DNA from: Clostridium arbusti SL206
GTDB taxonomy: Bacteria > Bacillota > Clostridia > Clostridiales > Clostridiaceae
NCBI RefSeq assembly: GCF_000246895.1
Contig: NZ_BAEV01000001.1
Coordinates: 1-64,000, forward strand
DNA: 64,000 bases
Direction of reading: 5' to 3'
Positions 18,867 to 27,683 of the stretch are shown here, piece after piece (the first letter of the stretch is position 1; every line of letters begins with the position of its first letter). The notes under the pieces were generated by a model, which saw nothing but the letters and a program-made list of their open reading frames with translations, searched no databases and was not told the origin of the DNA. A program made the position numbers and the translations under genes.

Positions 18867-20624
18867 TTATATCCTTCTAAGAATATCATTTATTGAATCA
18901 CTAACTCTAATTCTTTCCTCACATACCCAATCCTGATCAAACTCTAAATTAAAAGCTTTAGAAAACGAATAGTATAGATTTATCTTCTGATAAAAAATTT
19001 CTTGTTCATATAATTCCTTTATAAAACAACTTGGCTTAGATAACTTATCTTTTTTAGCTACAAACAATTCATCTATATATATTAAAAATGCATTAAACAT
19101 ATCTTGATTTGATACATCAAAAGGAATTTTTAGAAGTCTCCATTGAATTTTTTCTTCTAATCTATAACTTTTTATATTATCAAGGACTATTAAATATTCA
19201 TTTATGTCCATTTTTCTGTAATAGGATAGTTTTTCTTCTTTAGTACTCCACAGTGCTAGCTTTTCTCTTAAAGACAATCCTTTGATTTTTAAAATTTCTT
19301 CACTTGGACCTACAACTGCCTGCTCTAATATCTTATCTTCTACCTCAAGATTTTCTCTTATATAATCTTGAACATTATTATAAGTGGCCACATATCCAAC
19401 ATCATATATGCCTTTTCTACCGGCTCTACCAGCTATCTGCTTTACTTCCTGAGAGTTTAAGTATCTTACCTCATTACCATCAAATTTTTTAATATCCATA
19501 AATACTATTCTCTTTATAGGCAGGTTTACTCCCATACCTATTGCATCTGTAGTTATTAATATCTTTGTTTCACCACTTGCAAATTGTTTATATTGTTTTT
19601 TTCTTACTTCTGCTGGTAAATCTCCATAAATAATACTAGCCTTTATTCCTGAACTAGAAAAGTAATAGGCTAAGTTTAGTACCATTTTCTTTGAAAATAC
19701 TACTAAAGCATCACCATCCTCTACATGTCTATAGGCAAAAGTTTTATAGTCCATTTGCAGTGGTATATCTCTTTTGTATTCTTTAAATTTATATTCATCA
19801 TTACAATCCTCTATTATATCTAAAAGTAGCTGCTTTGCATTTAATGCACCGCAAACATGAATTTCATTACAATTTAATGCTAAAATTGCTCTGGTCCATG
19901 CCGCCCCTCTTTGATCATCATCTATCATCTGAACTTCATCTATAACTGCTACTTCATAGTATTTACTTATATCAAGTTTTTCTATAGTACAGCAAATATG
20001 ATCAGCACCCTCAACTATTATCTCCTCTTCCCCTGTCATTAAATTGCACTTTACTCCTTCTTTATTTAATCTTTCATAGTTTTCAAGGGCTAAAATTCTA
20101 AGTGGAGATAAATATATTCCCTTATTACATTCTTTAAGCCTCATCATTGCATTATAGGTTTTACCTGTATTTGTTTCTCCTAAATGTAAATAAAATTTTC
20201 TAGTTATCCTTCTTGCATCTCTGTATTCATCCTTGGGATTTAATGGAAATACTTTATTGAATTCATGGGATATAATTTCTGGAATATGTTTAGTTATTAA
20301 TACACTTATGATTCCAGACTTGAGATATCCTTCATAGTCCTCTTCTAATACATCTTCAAAAGTGAAATTAGTATGATTCTTATTGTTATAGCTTTCAATA
20401 AGCTTTCTTGATATATATTCTAAAAGACCTATATATTCTTCATATACTAAATCAAAATCTCGTAAATTTTCGTTTTCAAATTCTCTCAGTAATTTAAGTT
20501 TTTTTCTCACTGATGCTTCATGTTCCCACATCACATTTGACTTTGTATGTTTCACTACATTCTTTGTTTGGGCAAACTGATTCTTAATCTTTCTAAAGTT
20601 TCTCTCTATTGCTCCTGTCTTCAT
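18867..20624 (-). CDS. Suv3-like DExH-box RNA helicase
   Basis: ATP-dependent helicase of 585 residues. The motor begins at HLGETNTGKTYNAM (Walker A, near 148), followed by YLSPLRILALE, the DEVQ box in VIDEVQMIDDDQRG near 232, and motif VI QIAGRAGRKG near 415. GETNTGKT and the DEVQM motif are typical of the Suv3/mitochondrial helicase group, which also occurs in clostridia. The N-terminal 140 residues and C-terminal 150 are helical with no recognised domain. The gene stands alone. A role in RNA turnover is inferred from the family. Confidence 0.85.
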   Translation of the reverse strand: MKTGAIERNFRKIKNQFAQTKNVVKHTKSNVMWEHEASVRKKLKLLREFENENLRDFDLVYEEYIGLLEYISRKLIESYNNKNHTNFTFEDVLEEDYEGYLKSGIISVLITKHIPEIISHEFNKVFPLNPKDEYRDARRITRKFYLHLGETNTGKTYNAMMRLKECNKGIYLSPLRILALENYERLNKEGVKCNLMTGEEEIIVEGADHICCTIEKLDISKYYEVAVIDEVQMIDDDQRGAAWTRAILALNCNEIHVCGALNAKQLLLDIIEDCNDEYKFKEYKRDIPLQMDYKTFAYRHVEDGDALVVFSKKMVLNLAYYFSSSGIKASIIYGDLPAEVRKKQYKQFASGETKILITTDAIGMGVNLPIKRIVFMDIKKFDGNEVRYLNSQEVKQIAGRAGRKGIYDVGYVATYNNVQDYIRENLEVEDKILEQAVVGPSEEILKIKGLSLREKLALWSTKEEKLSYYRKMDINEYLIVLDNIKSYRLEEKIQWRLLKIPFDVSNQDMFNAFLIYIDELFVAKKDKLSKPSCFIKELYEQEIFYQKINLYYSFSKAFNLEFDQDWVCEERIRVSDSINDILRRI

Positions 20625-20816
20625 ATAATTTCCTCCTCAATATGCCTCTGTGGTTCTTATAATATTTACATATGTATTATTCTATCATAATACAATAAAA
20701 ACTATGTTATATTTTTAATTCACCTTATTCAGAAATTATTTAAACAAAGTTCTTATATTCATATTGAATATACTACGCTGATCTTATAGTTATCTATACT
20801 AAAATAACTTTTATCC

Positions 20817-20880
20817 ATAAAAATAAAGTAACTGCATAAAAGTTTTTCTATTAAAAAACACTTTTAAAACAGCTACTTTA
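20817..20880 (-). terminator. Likely terminator of the OpuC-type transporter operon
   Basis: On the minus strand AAAGTAGCTG pairs with CAGTTACTTT (one G-T pair) enclosing a second AT-rich stem (AAAAGTG with CTTTT). ATTTTTATGG follows. It begins about 45 bases after the transporter stop. Confidence 0.6.
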
Positions 20881-20924
20881 TCTTACTCTTTAGAAAATAT
20901 CAATGTCTAGTGATGGGATAAATA

Positions 20925-22502
20925 TTATTTGATTAGCCCTTTATTTCTTAGAAAATCTTCTGCTACTACCTTTGGATCTTCACCATTATCAACTCTGTAG
21001 TTAAGACTACGCATATCCTCCTCCGTAATCTTTCCTTCCAGTTTTTCTAATAAAGGTCTTATCTTAGGATACTTTTCTAGCGTATCTTCTCTAACTAAAG
21101 GAGCTGCATAATATGGTGGAAAGAAATTTTTATCATCTTTTAATGTTTTAAGATTAAATTTCTTTAATAATCCATCTGTGGAAAAGGCATCTACAACTTG
21201 AGTTTCATTCTTTTCTAAAGCAGAATATCTAAGTCCACCATCTAAACCCTTAGTACTTTTAAAATTCAAACCATATAGCTTTTGAAGTCCAAGATATCCA
21301 TCCGATCTGTTTATAAACTCCATAGTTGAACCTAAATTCAACTGATTACTAACCTTTGCTAAATCCGATATTGTATTTAAATTGTATTTATTAGCTACAT
21401 CTTTATTCATAGCCAATACGTAAGTATTATTAAAACCTAATGTCTTCATCCATTCCATTTGATAATTTTTATGGAAATAGCCTTTTACGATGTTATATAC
21501 TTTGTCTTTATCACTTATGGAATTTTGTTTCATTATGTTTACAAGTCCTGTACCTGTATATTCAACACATAAATCTACATTACCCGTTTTCATAGCATCA
21601 AATAATACATTAGTACCCCCTAAATTTAATTTTCTCTCAACCTTGTAATCAGTATTATCTTCTATAAGTGAAGCAAGCATGTTTCCAAGCACTAATTGTT
21701 CATTAAAGTTTTTGGAACCTACCACAATGGTATTTTTATTTTTATAATATCCAAATACAGTTCCTCCAATTATACATATAAGTAATACTACAGAAATAGC
21801 TATTTTATATTTTTTGATAGCTATTATAACACCTGACTTTTTTCTTCTTTCACTAGAATTCTTTATTCCATCTGGAGTTACTATATTCTCAATTTTAGCA
21901 ATAATAAAATCAAGTACAATGGCAAGAATACATGCCGGAATAGCTCCAGCTAGAATCATATTATTATTTACAGTCTGCACTCCTGAGAATACTAAATATC
22001 CAAGTCCACCAGCACCAATAAATGCTGCTATAGTCATAAGACCTACTGCAGTAACTGCAGATATTCTGATTCCAGACATTATAATCGGCATAGCTAATGG
22101 AAATCTAACCTTTAATAATATTTGGTTATTTGTAAGCCCAATTCCCTTTGCAGCTTCAATAGTTGATGGATTGATATTTGTAAGTCCTGTGTAAGTATTT
22201 TTTACAATAGGTAATAATGAATACAATACTACCATTGCTATAGCTGGTTTACTTCCTATTCCAAGCACTGGTATTAAAAACCCTAGCAATGCCAAACTAG
22301 GAATAGATTGAACTATATTTGCCACAGTTATAATAGGTGTAGATAACTTTTTTGCTTTAACTATTAATATTCCTAGTGGAATTCCAACTAAGATAGATAT
22401 TATAACTGATAATAGGGTTAATTGAATATGTTGAATAAATAAATCATATATTTGCAATCTTTTATCTATTATAAAATTAAAAAAAGTATTTACTTCTTGC
22501 AC
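20925..22502 (-). CDS. opuCB: Glycine betaine/choline ABC transporter, fused permease and substrate-binding protein
   Basis: A 525-residue fusion. Residues 1-215 are the permease with about six membrane helices and the EAA-type loop (EAAKGIGLTNNQILLKVRFP). After a further membrane helix (about 232-252), residues 255-525 are an OpuAC/ProX-like binding domain starting VVGSKNFNEQLVLG. The fused layout tethers the binding protein to the outer membrane face. The start is a GTG at 22502 that shares one base with the ATPase stop codon, giving tight coupling. Substrate is likely glycine betaine, choline or carnitine; the binding-pocket residues cannot separate these by eye. Confidence 0.9.
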   Translation of the reverse strand: MQEVNTFFNFIIDKRLQIYDLFIQHIQLTLLSVIISILVGIPLGILIVKAKKLSTPIITVANIVQSIPSLALLGFLIPVLGIGSKPAIAMVVLYSLLPIVKNTYTGLTNINPSTIEAAKGIGLTNNQILLKVRFPLAMPIIMSGIRISAVTAVGLMTIAAFIGAGGLGYLVFSGVQTVNNNMILAGAIPACILAIVLDFIIAKIENIVTPDGIKNSSERRKKSGVIIAIKKYKIAISVVLLICIIGGTVFGYYKNKNTIVVGSKNFNEQLVLGNMLASLIEDNTDYKVERKLNLGGTNVLFDAMKTGNVDLCVEYTGTGLVNIMKQNSISDKDKVYNIVKGYFHKNYQMEWMKTLGFNNTYVLAMNKDVANKYNLNTISDLAKVSNQLNLGSTMEFINRSDGYLGLQKLYGLNFKSTKGLDGGLRYSALEKNETQVVDAFSTDGLLKKFNLKTLKDDKNFFPPYYAAPLVREDTLEKYPKIRPLLEKLEGKITEEDMRSLNYRVDNGEDPKVVAEDFLRNKGLIK

Positions 22503-23629
22503 TAGGCTTCTACCTCCTTATTCATAAGTTGATCACTTAGTACAGATAACAAACTACTTTTAGTAACAAGCCCCACCAATTTGGAATCATTATCTACTGC
22601 TGGAACATAGCCTATACTTTCTTTTTCTATAGTTTCCAAAACATTTAATATAGATTCTTCACAATTCACTGTTATTACTTCAGTTTCCATTATATCTTTT
22701 AATTTTTTATTTTTATCCATACTAGATCTAATTTCTTTCAATGTTATAATCCCACTCAGCGTATTATCTTTGTTTACAACAAGTAAGCTATCTACATGAT
22801 TATACTTCATTATTTCTATAGCTTGTATCACAGTTCTCTCTGCACTGGATTTGATAGGATTTTCTATCATGATATCTTCAACTTTTATGAGTTCAGGTTG
22901 ACTCCATATTCTGTTAGCACCAATAAAGTTTTTTACAAAGTCATTAGCAGGATTTCTCAATATATTTTCAGGGGTATCAAATTGAACTACTCGTCCAGAT
23001 TCCATAATACAAATTTTATCTGCTAATTTTAATGCTTCATCCATATCATGAGTTACAAATACTATAGTTTTCTTTATATTTTGCTGTATATTAAACACCT
23101 CATCCTGAAGCTGATTTCTAGTTACAGGATCTAATGCACTAAAAGGCTCATCCATAAGTATTATTTCAGGATCCATGGCAAAGGCTCTTGCTATTCCTAC
23201 TCTCTGCTGCTGCCCACCACTAAGTTCGCTAGGATACTTATCCAAATAATCTTCCGGCTTCATATCTACCAATTCTAGTAGTTCCTTTGTTTTTTCATCT
23301 ACCTTTTCCTTTGATAGCTTTTCTATAGATGGTATTAACTCTATATTTTCTTTTACCGTCAGATGAGGGAGAAGTCCTGTTTGCTGTATTACATACCCCA
23401 TACTCCTTCTTAGTTTAATAGTATCTTCTTCCTGTATTCTATTACCATCAATTAAGATATCACCCGAAGTAAATTCTATAAGTTTATTTATCATCTTTAG
23501 CGTAGTCGTTTTACCACAACCACTAGGTCCTATAAAAGTCACCAATTCTCCTTTCTCTATTTTTATATTTATATCATGAAGTATAGTTTTACCATTTATT
23601 ACTTTATTAATATTTTTAAATTCTATCAC
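22502..23629 (-). CDS. opuCA: Glycine betaine/choline ABC transporter ATPase with CBS domains
   Basis: A 375-residue ATPase: Walker A GPSGCGKTT near 38, signature LSGGQQQRVG near 138, Walker B EIILMDEPFSALDP near 158, then two CBS domains (about 245-370) that in OpuA-type transporters sense ionic strength or bind c-di-AMP. I place the start at the GTG at 23629 because GGAGG sits 7 bases before it. The ATG at 23635 is too close to that site, and the longest reading from 23659 includes it. A promoter and a palindrome lie just upstream, next to a BusR-like regulator gene. Confidence 0.92.
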   Translation of the reverse strand: MIEFKNINKVINGKTILHDINIKIEKGELVTFIGPSGCGKTTTLKMINKLIEFTSGDILIDGNRIQEEDTIKLRRSMGYVIQQTGLLPHLTVKENIELIPSIEKLSKEKVDEKTKELLELVDMKPEDYLDKYPSELSGGQQQRVGIARAFAMDPEIILMDEPFSALDPVTRNQLQDEVFNIQQNIKKTIVFVTHDMDEALKLADKICIMESGRVVQFDTPENILRNPANDFVKNFIGANRIWSQPELIKVEDIMIENPIKSSAERTVIQAIEIMKYNHVDSLLVVNKDNTLSGIITLKEIRSSMDKNKKLKDIMETEVITVNCEESILNVLETIEKESIGYVPAVDNDSKLVGLVTKSSLLSVLSDQLMNKEVEA

Positions 23630-23652
23630 TAACATTCCTCCATTCTCGAAAA

Positions 23653-23692
23653 GTAACAACCCAATGTTATCATAGAGTTGTTACATTGTAAA
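23653..23692 (-). promoter_or_regulatory. Promoter with overlapping palindromic operator upstream of opuCA
   Basis: On the minus strand TTTACA (23687-23692), a 17-base spacer and TAACAT (23664-23669) form a fair vegetative promoter. A perfect 8-bp inverted repeat GTAACAAC / GTTGTTAC with a 16-base spacer (23653-23684) covers the -10 box and most of the spacer, the classic position for a repressor. A second palindrome, GTAATCT / AGATTAC with a 10-base spacer, lies at 23719-23742. The best candidate ligand is the GntR-RCK_C protein encoded immediately upstream; this is inference. Confidence 0.6.
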
Positions 23693-23813
23693 GAATAATC
23701 AATCTTTTTTATCTATAAGTAATCTTACTTCATCGAGATTACTATTATTATTTGGGTTAAAATAAATTACTTTATTCATAACTCAAAATTTTTATTTTTA
23801 TGTACATAAAAAT

Positions 23814-23847
23814 AAATCGTAAAGTTTGTAAAAAAACTTCACGATTT
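23814..23847 (-). terminator. Terminator between the BusR-like gene and opuCA
   Basis: AAATCGTAAAGTTT pairs with AAACTTCACGATTT (one mismatch as read on the plus strand) around a 6-base loop. On the minus strand ATTTTTATG follows. It begins 4 bases after the regulator stop, so the transporter needs its own promoter. Confidence 0.75.
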
Positions 23848-23851
23848 AATC

Positions 23852-24478
23852 TTATTTGTCATACAGAAATTTTTTAGTCCTATAATAAGTACTCTCATCC
23901 CCTATTGCAATAAAAACATCATTTTCCATAAATACTGTATATGGACCTGGAGAAAGAATTAATTTACCATTTCGTCTTATAGCAATTATAGTAGCCCCTG
24001 TATTTTGCCAAAATTTCACTTCTGATATAGCTTTTCCTATTATATGAAGACCAGCATATATTTCAAATTCAAATGGAGTAAACGGATTACTTTTATTAAA
24101 TCTATTAGAATAATCAATTAGTTCATTTGTAATATTTTCCATGCTTTTGTCTAATTGCCTTCTCTTTGCCATTAGACCTGTTATTTCTTTTTTTAAAGAT
24201 GTCATTGAATCTATATCTTTAAATTTATCAATAAATTTTAAACAATTATCTACAGATTCTATAATAATTCCACTACCCTTTGTTACCTTAACTATTCCCA
24301 TATCGCTTAATAGAATAGTAGCTCTTCTTATGGTTTCAGGTGAAACATTATATTGACTTGCAAGTGATGATCTACCATATAATTTATCACCAACATTAAA
24401 GTCTCTTGCAACTATTCTGTTGGCAATATCTATTGCTATTTTTTGATAAACAGGTTTTACAATTGATTCACTTGACAT
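23852..24478 (-). CDS. GntR-type regulator with C-terminal RCK_C domain (BusR-like, c-di-AMP-responsive candidate)
   Basis: A 208-residue protein with an N-terminal GntR winged helix (about 8-75: GDKLYGRSSLASQYNVSPET then IRRATILLSDMG), a helical coiled-coil linker (about 88-125) and an RCK_C/TrkA-C domain (about 130-205: GATIIAIRRNGKLILSPGP, DVFIAIGDE). This exact order is that of BusR, which represses betaine transporter genes when c-di-AMP is bound. The next gene downstream is a betaine-type transporter with a palindrome over its promoter. The ATG directly follows the aroQ stop codon, so it is probably also made from the aromatic operon transcript. Confidence 0.85.
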   Translation of the reverse strand: MSSESIVKPVYQKIAIDIANRIVARDFNVGDKLYGRSSLASQYNVSPETIRRATILLSDMGIVKVTKGSGIIIESVDNCLKFIDKFKDIDSMTSLKKEITGLMAKRRQLDKSMENITNELIDYSNRFNKSNPFTPFEFEIYAGLHIIGKAISEVKFWQNTGATIIAIRRNGKLILSPGPYTVFMENDVFIAIGDESTYYRTKKFLYDK

Positions 24479-24913
24479 TTAAACTTCATCTTCCTTTATT
24501 AGTCCCATTATAGCCATTATATAGCCATAGAATCCGAAACCACAGATTTGTCCTATACAAGCTGGTGCTGTAACAGATTTTCTTCTAAACTCTTCTCTTG
24601 AATGTATATTACTTATATGTACTTCTACAGTTTTAATAGATACAGATTTAAGAGCATCATAAATGGCAATGCTATAGTGAGTATATGCACCAGGATTTAT
24701 GACAATCCCATCATACTTTTCATAAGCATCTTGTATATATCCAATTATTTCGCCTTCAATATTACTCTGTAAAATATCAACATCCACTTCCAATTTTTTA
24801 GACTCATCTTTTATGTAACTACATAAATTTTCATAATTTTTAGTTCCATAAATATTTTTCTCTCTGATACCTAGGAAATTAATGTTAGGTCCATTAATTA
24901 CTAATACCTTCAT
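24479..24913 (-). CDS. aroQ: Type II 3-dehydroquinate dehydratase
   Basis: Third shikimate step, 3-dehydroquinate to dehydroshikimate. The 144-residue protein begins MKVLVINGPNINFLG, has the catalytic-loop Arg/Tyr in EKNIYGTKNYE, INPGAYTHYSIA near 73-84, and the active-site His in EVHISNIHSREEFR near 97-110. It is the last biosynthetic gene of the nine-gene operon. The aroK-aroQ gap is about 110 bp and holds a decayed copy of the palindromic repeat. Confidence 0.95.
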   Translation of the reverse strand: MKVLVINGPNINFLGIREKNIYGTKNYENLCSYIKDESKKLEVDVDILQSNIEGEIIGYIQDAYEKYDGIVINPGAYTHYSIAIYDALKSVSIKTVEVHISNIHSREEFRRKSVTAPACIGQICGFGFYGYIMAIMGLIKEDEV

Positions 24914-24963
24914 AAGTATACGCTTCCTTTATAAACTTATTTTTTAACTATTAAGCTACCTTT

Positions 24964-25044
24964 GGACATATGAAAATAAAAAATGCCAAACTCAAAATAC
25001 AAACTAAACTAGTATACTGATCATTTATTCATTTGAAAATTTCC
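24964..25044 (-). repeat. Decayed, internally deleted copy (81 bp) of the palindromic repeat
   Basis: Left end GGACATATGAAAATAAA, right-half core ACTAGTATACTGATCA and right end ATTTGAAAATTTCC match the ends of the full-length copies at 8325 and 55002 with several substitutions; the middle is missing. No target duplication is left. It overlaps the last ~20 bases of aroK, so the final codons and stop of aroK come from the repeat. Orientation is nominal because the element is palindromic. Confidence 0.65.
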
Positions 25045-25537
25045 TAATTATATTCAATATATTGTCTAAGACATATTTTAAATCTTTATCATTTATGATT
25101 TCATAGTCACAATATCCTTTATATAAGTGAAATCTTTCATCATAAAGCTTATATAAATGTTCTTTTGTACCCTTTAAAAGCGGACGATTAACTGTATCTA
25201 CATCTTTAATTATATCTTCTATAGGTCTATTTATAAATAGTACTATACCATTTTCTTTTAGATATTTCATATTATCTAGTGATTTTATAACTCCACCACC
25301 AGTAGAAATAACAACAGATTTTTCACTACTAATTTCTTTCACTACCTGGGTTTCAAGCTTTCTAAAATATGATTCTCCTTGTTTAAATATATCGGTTATA
25401 GTTTTTCCTTCTTTTTTTTCTATGTATTCATCCGTATCATATAACTTCAATCCATGAATCTTTGCTATATTCTTAGCTATAGTAGTCTTTCCAGATCCAG
25501 GCATACCTATGAATACTATATTTTTTTGTAAATTCAT
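25025..25537 (-). CDS. aroK: Shikimate kinase
   Basis: Phosphorylates shikimate at O3. The 170-residue P-loop kinase has Walker A GMPGSGKTT near 11-19, the substrate-binding DTDEYIEKKEG near 35, the RKLE motif near 60 (FRKLETQVVKE) and VVISTGGGVIKS near 75-86. It is part of the aromatic operon, 29 bp after aroE. Its last five or six codons and the stop lie inside the decayed repeat copy, so the C terminus has probably been replaced; the catalytic core is intact. Confidence 0.94.
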   Translation of the reverse strand: MNLQKNIVFIGMPGSGKTTIAKNIAKIHGLKLYDTDEYIEKKEGKTITDIFKQGESYFRKLETQVVKEISSEKSVVISTGGGVIKSLDNMKYLKENGIVLFINRPIEDIIKDVDTVNRPLLKGTKEHLYKLYDERFHLYKGYCDYEIINDKDLKYVLDNILNIIRKFSNE

Positions 25538-25566
25538 AATAAAATCACACCTTTTGAATGTTTTAA

Positions 25567-26382
25567 TTATAATTGTTCTTTCAAAAGTTCATTATATATT
25601 TTATCTACTATAGTTTCATCAATAGTAATATCATTCCAGAGTTCTTCTGCAACTATAGCTTGCCCAACTAGCATATACAAACCATTAACTGATTTTATAC
25701 CCTTTTCTCTAGCAAACTTTAAAAATAGTGTCTCTTTAGGATTGTATATTAAGTCCACAGCAGAAGAAAATCTACCTATACAACTTTCATCTATGGGAGA
25801 ATTTTCTATTTTTGGATACATACCACAAGGAGTGCAATTTACAATTACATCTCCTTGCTTTAAAAGACTTAATTCATCATAATTAATAATCTTAACATTT
25901 TTGAAATTTTGTGCTGCCTTTTTAACATCCCTACTTACAAGTAATACTTCACTAGCATTACTATCTATAAAGAATTGTATAACGGCTTTAGCTGCACCAC
26001 CAGCTCCTAAAACTACAATCCTTTTGTTCTTTACAGGTATATCATTCTTTGCAAGCATTCTTGCAAAGCCATAATAATCCGTATTATGTCCAATAATTTT
26101 ATTATCTTGAAAACATACAGTATTAACTGCCCCTATTTCACTTGCCTGAATTGATACATCATCTAAATACTTCATAATATCTACTTTATAGGGTATAGTA
26201 ACATTTAAACCCTTTATGCCTTTTTCTTTTAAATCTTTAAAATCAATTTCCAGATTTTCCTTTTTTATTTCAAACAAGTCATACCTTGCGTCCATCTTTA
26301 ATATTTTATATAATTTTGAATGTATAATAGGTGAAACACTATGACCTAGCTTTTCTCCAATAAGACCAAATGTATAGCTCAT
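25567..26382 (-). CDS. aroE: Shikimate dehydrogenase
   Basis: NADPH reduction of 3-dehydroshikimate. The 271-residue protein has the substrate motif LGHSVSPIIHSKLYK (about 12-26), the catalytic Lys in LNVTIPYKVDIMKYL near 65, NTDYYGFARML, and the cofactor loop VLGAGGAAKAVIQF near 125. One base separates its ATG from the pheA stop, so it is translationally coupled within the aromatic operon. Confidence 0.95.
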   Translation of the reverse strand: MSYTFGLIGEKLGHSVSPIIHSKLYKILKMDARYDLFEIKKENLEIDFKDLKEKGIKGLNVTIPYKVDIMKYLDDVSIQASEIGAVNTVCFQDNKIIGHNTDYYGFARMLAKNDIPVKNKRIVVLGAGGAAKAVIQFFIDSNASEVLLVSRDVKKAAQNFKNVKIINYDELSLLKQGDVIVNCTPCGMYPKIENSPIDESCIGRFSSAVDLIYNPKETLFLKFAREKGIKSVNGLYMLVGQAIVAEELWNDITIDETIVDKIYNELLKEQL

Positions 26383-26383
26383 A

Positions 26384-27583
26384 TTATTCCCCCCTCCTTG
26401 TACTGTCTATCCAAGTATTAGTTTTATAATTACCTAAAAGCTTAAAATAGCTACTTTTTTGCTCTATACCCTTAACAGCGTCTTTTATAAAATCTTCTGT
26501 TATATTACCTTGAAAATCAATATAGAAAAAGTATTCCCAATTCTTACCTTCCATTGGTCTGGACTGAATAGTAAGCATATTTAGGTTGTTCTCTGAAAAA
26601 CCCCTCAATATACCATAAAGAGAGCCTGGTTTATGTGGCACAGAAATAACTATACTTATTTTATCTGCACCTCTCTCTATCTCTAACTCTTTTCCTATTA
26701 TTATGAATCTAGTGTAATTACTATTATTATAATTTATGTCCCTTTTAATTATATCTAAATCATATAGCTTTGCTGCCTTTTCGCTAGCTACAGCAGCTAT
26801 ACTCTTACTCTTTGTATCAGCTACCATTTTTGCACTTATCGCTGTATTATAGTAAGGAATAAGCTTCCACTGCGGATAATCTTTAAAGAAAATACTGCTT
26901 TGTTGGAATGCCTGAGGGTGAGAATAAACTTCTTTTATGTCTTCACTTCTTGTTCCCTTTATTCCAACTAAATGCTGAGATATCTTTATACACTTCTCAG
27001 CTACCATATATAAACCATACTTTCTCAAAAGATCATATACTTCTGAAATACTTCCTGTTGATGAATTTTCCACAGGTAAGATTCCATATTTTATCTTCCC
27101 ATCTTTTAAAGCCTTAAATACTTCTTCAAATTGGTTAAAACTATGAGTTTTAACTTCATCTCCAAAATAGTTTAGTAGAGCCTCTTCACTAAAGGAACCT
27201 GCCACACCCTGAAAACCTACATTAATGTTAGAATCTCTAACTTCACTTCTTATACTTTCTTTTATAATATAATCCAAATTTTCTAAAGAACTTTCCTTTT
27301 TTATCTCATTAATATCAAACATTTTATTTGATTCAAGATTTCTACTTATAGACATTATAGCTTTAAAAAAATCCTCTGTAGCACCACTGAATTCTTTATT
27401 ATTCAAATTACCTATATTTTTTTCTATTACTTGTTTTTCCCTTTTAGCATTTAAAATTGGTATAGAATTTTTAGTTTTGTATCTTGCTACATCTAAAACA
27501 GCTTTCATCCTCTTTTCAAAAAGAGATACCATTTCTTTATCGATACTATCAATTTCCTGACGAAGTGCTTCTAAGTCTTTCAT
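26384..27583 (-). CDS. pheA: Bifunctional chorismate mutase / prephenate dehydratase
   Basis: Commits chorismate to phenylalanine. The 399-residue fusion has an AroQ-class chorismate mutase (about 1-85: LRQEIDSIDKEMVSLFEKRM), a prephenate dehydratase domain (about 113-290: VGFQGVAGSFSEEALLNYFG, and NYTRFIIIG with the catalytic Thr-Arg-Phe) and a C-terminal ACT domain (about 305-385: KPGSLYGILRGFSENNLN, then QSRPMEG) that binds Phe in the family. The ACT motif reads QSRP where many enzymes have ESRP, so feedback behaviour may differ. It follows a hairpin-containing 100-bp gap after aroC. Confidence 0.94.
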   Translation of the reverse strand: MKDLEALRQEIDSIDKEMVSLFEKRMKAVLDVARYKTKNSIPILNAKREKQVIEKNIGNLNNKEFSGATEDFFKAIMSISRNLESNKMFDINEIKKESSLENLDYIIKESIRSEVRDSNINVGFQGVAGSFSEEALLNYFGDEVKTHSFNQFEEVFKALKDGKIKYGILPVENSSTGSISEVYDLLRKYGLYMVAEKCIKISQHLVGIKGTRSEDIKEVYSHPQAFQQSSIFFKDYPQWKLIPYYNTAISAKMVADTKSKSIAAVASEKAAKLYDLDIIKRDINYNNSNYTRFIIIGKELEIERGADKISIVISVPHKPGSLYGILRGFSENNLNMLTIQSRPMEGKNWEYFFYIDFQGNITEDFIKDAVKGIEQKSSYFKLLGNYKTNTWIDSTRRGE

Positions 27584-27638
27584 AGAAAAGCCTCCTTATT
27601 TATATAAAACATCTTAAAATAAATACCTTAACTTAAAT

Positions 27639-27679
27639 CATCTTCGAGAATAACAAATAAATCATTACTCCCGAAGATG
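27639..27679 (-). promoter_or_regulatory. Intercistronic hairpin between aroC and pheA
   Basis: CATCTTCG and CGAAGATG form an 8-bp stem that extends inward as GAGTAA with TTATTC (one mismatch). It starts 5 bases after the aroC stop and leaves about 55 bases before pheA. The downstream T content is weak, so it may be a partial terminator or an mRNA processing or stability hairpin that sets pheA-aroQ levels apart from the upstream genes. Confidence 0.55.
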
Positions 27680-27683
27680 TATA

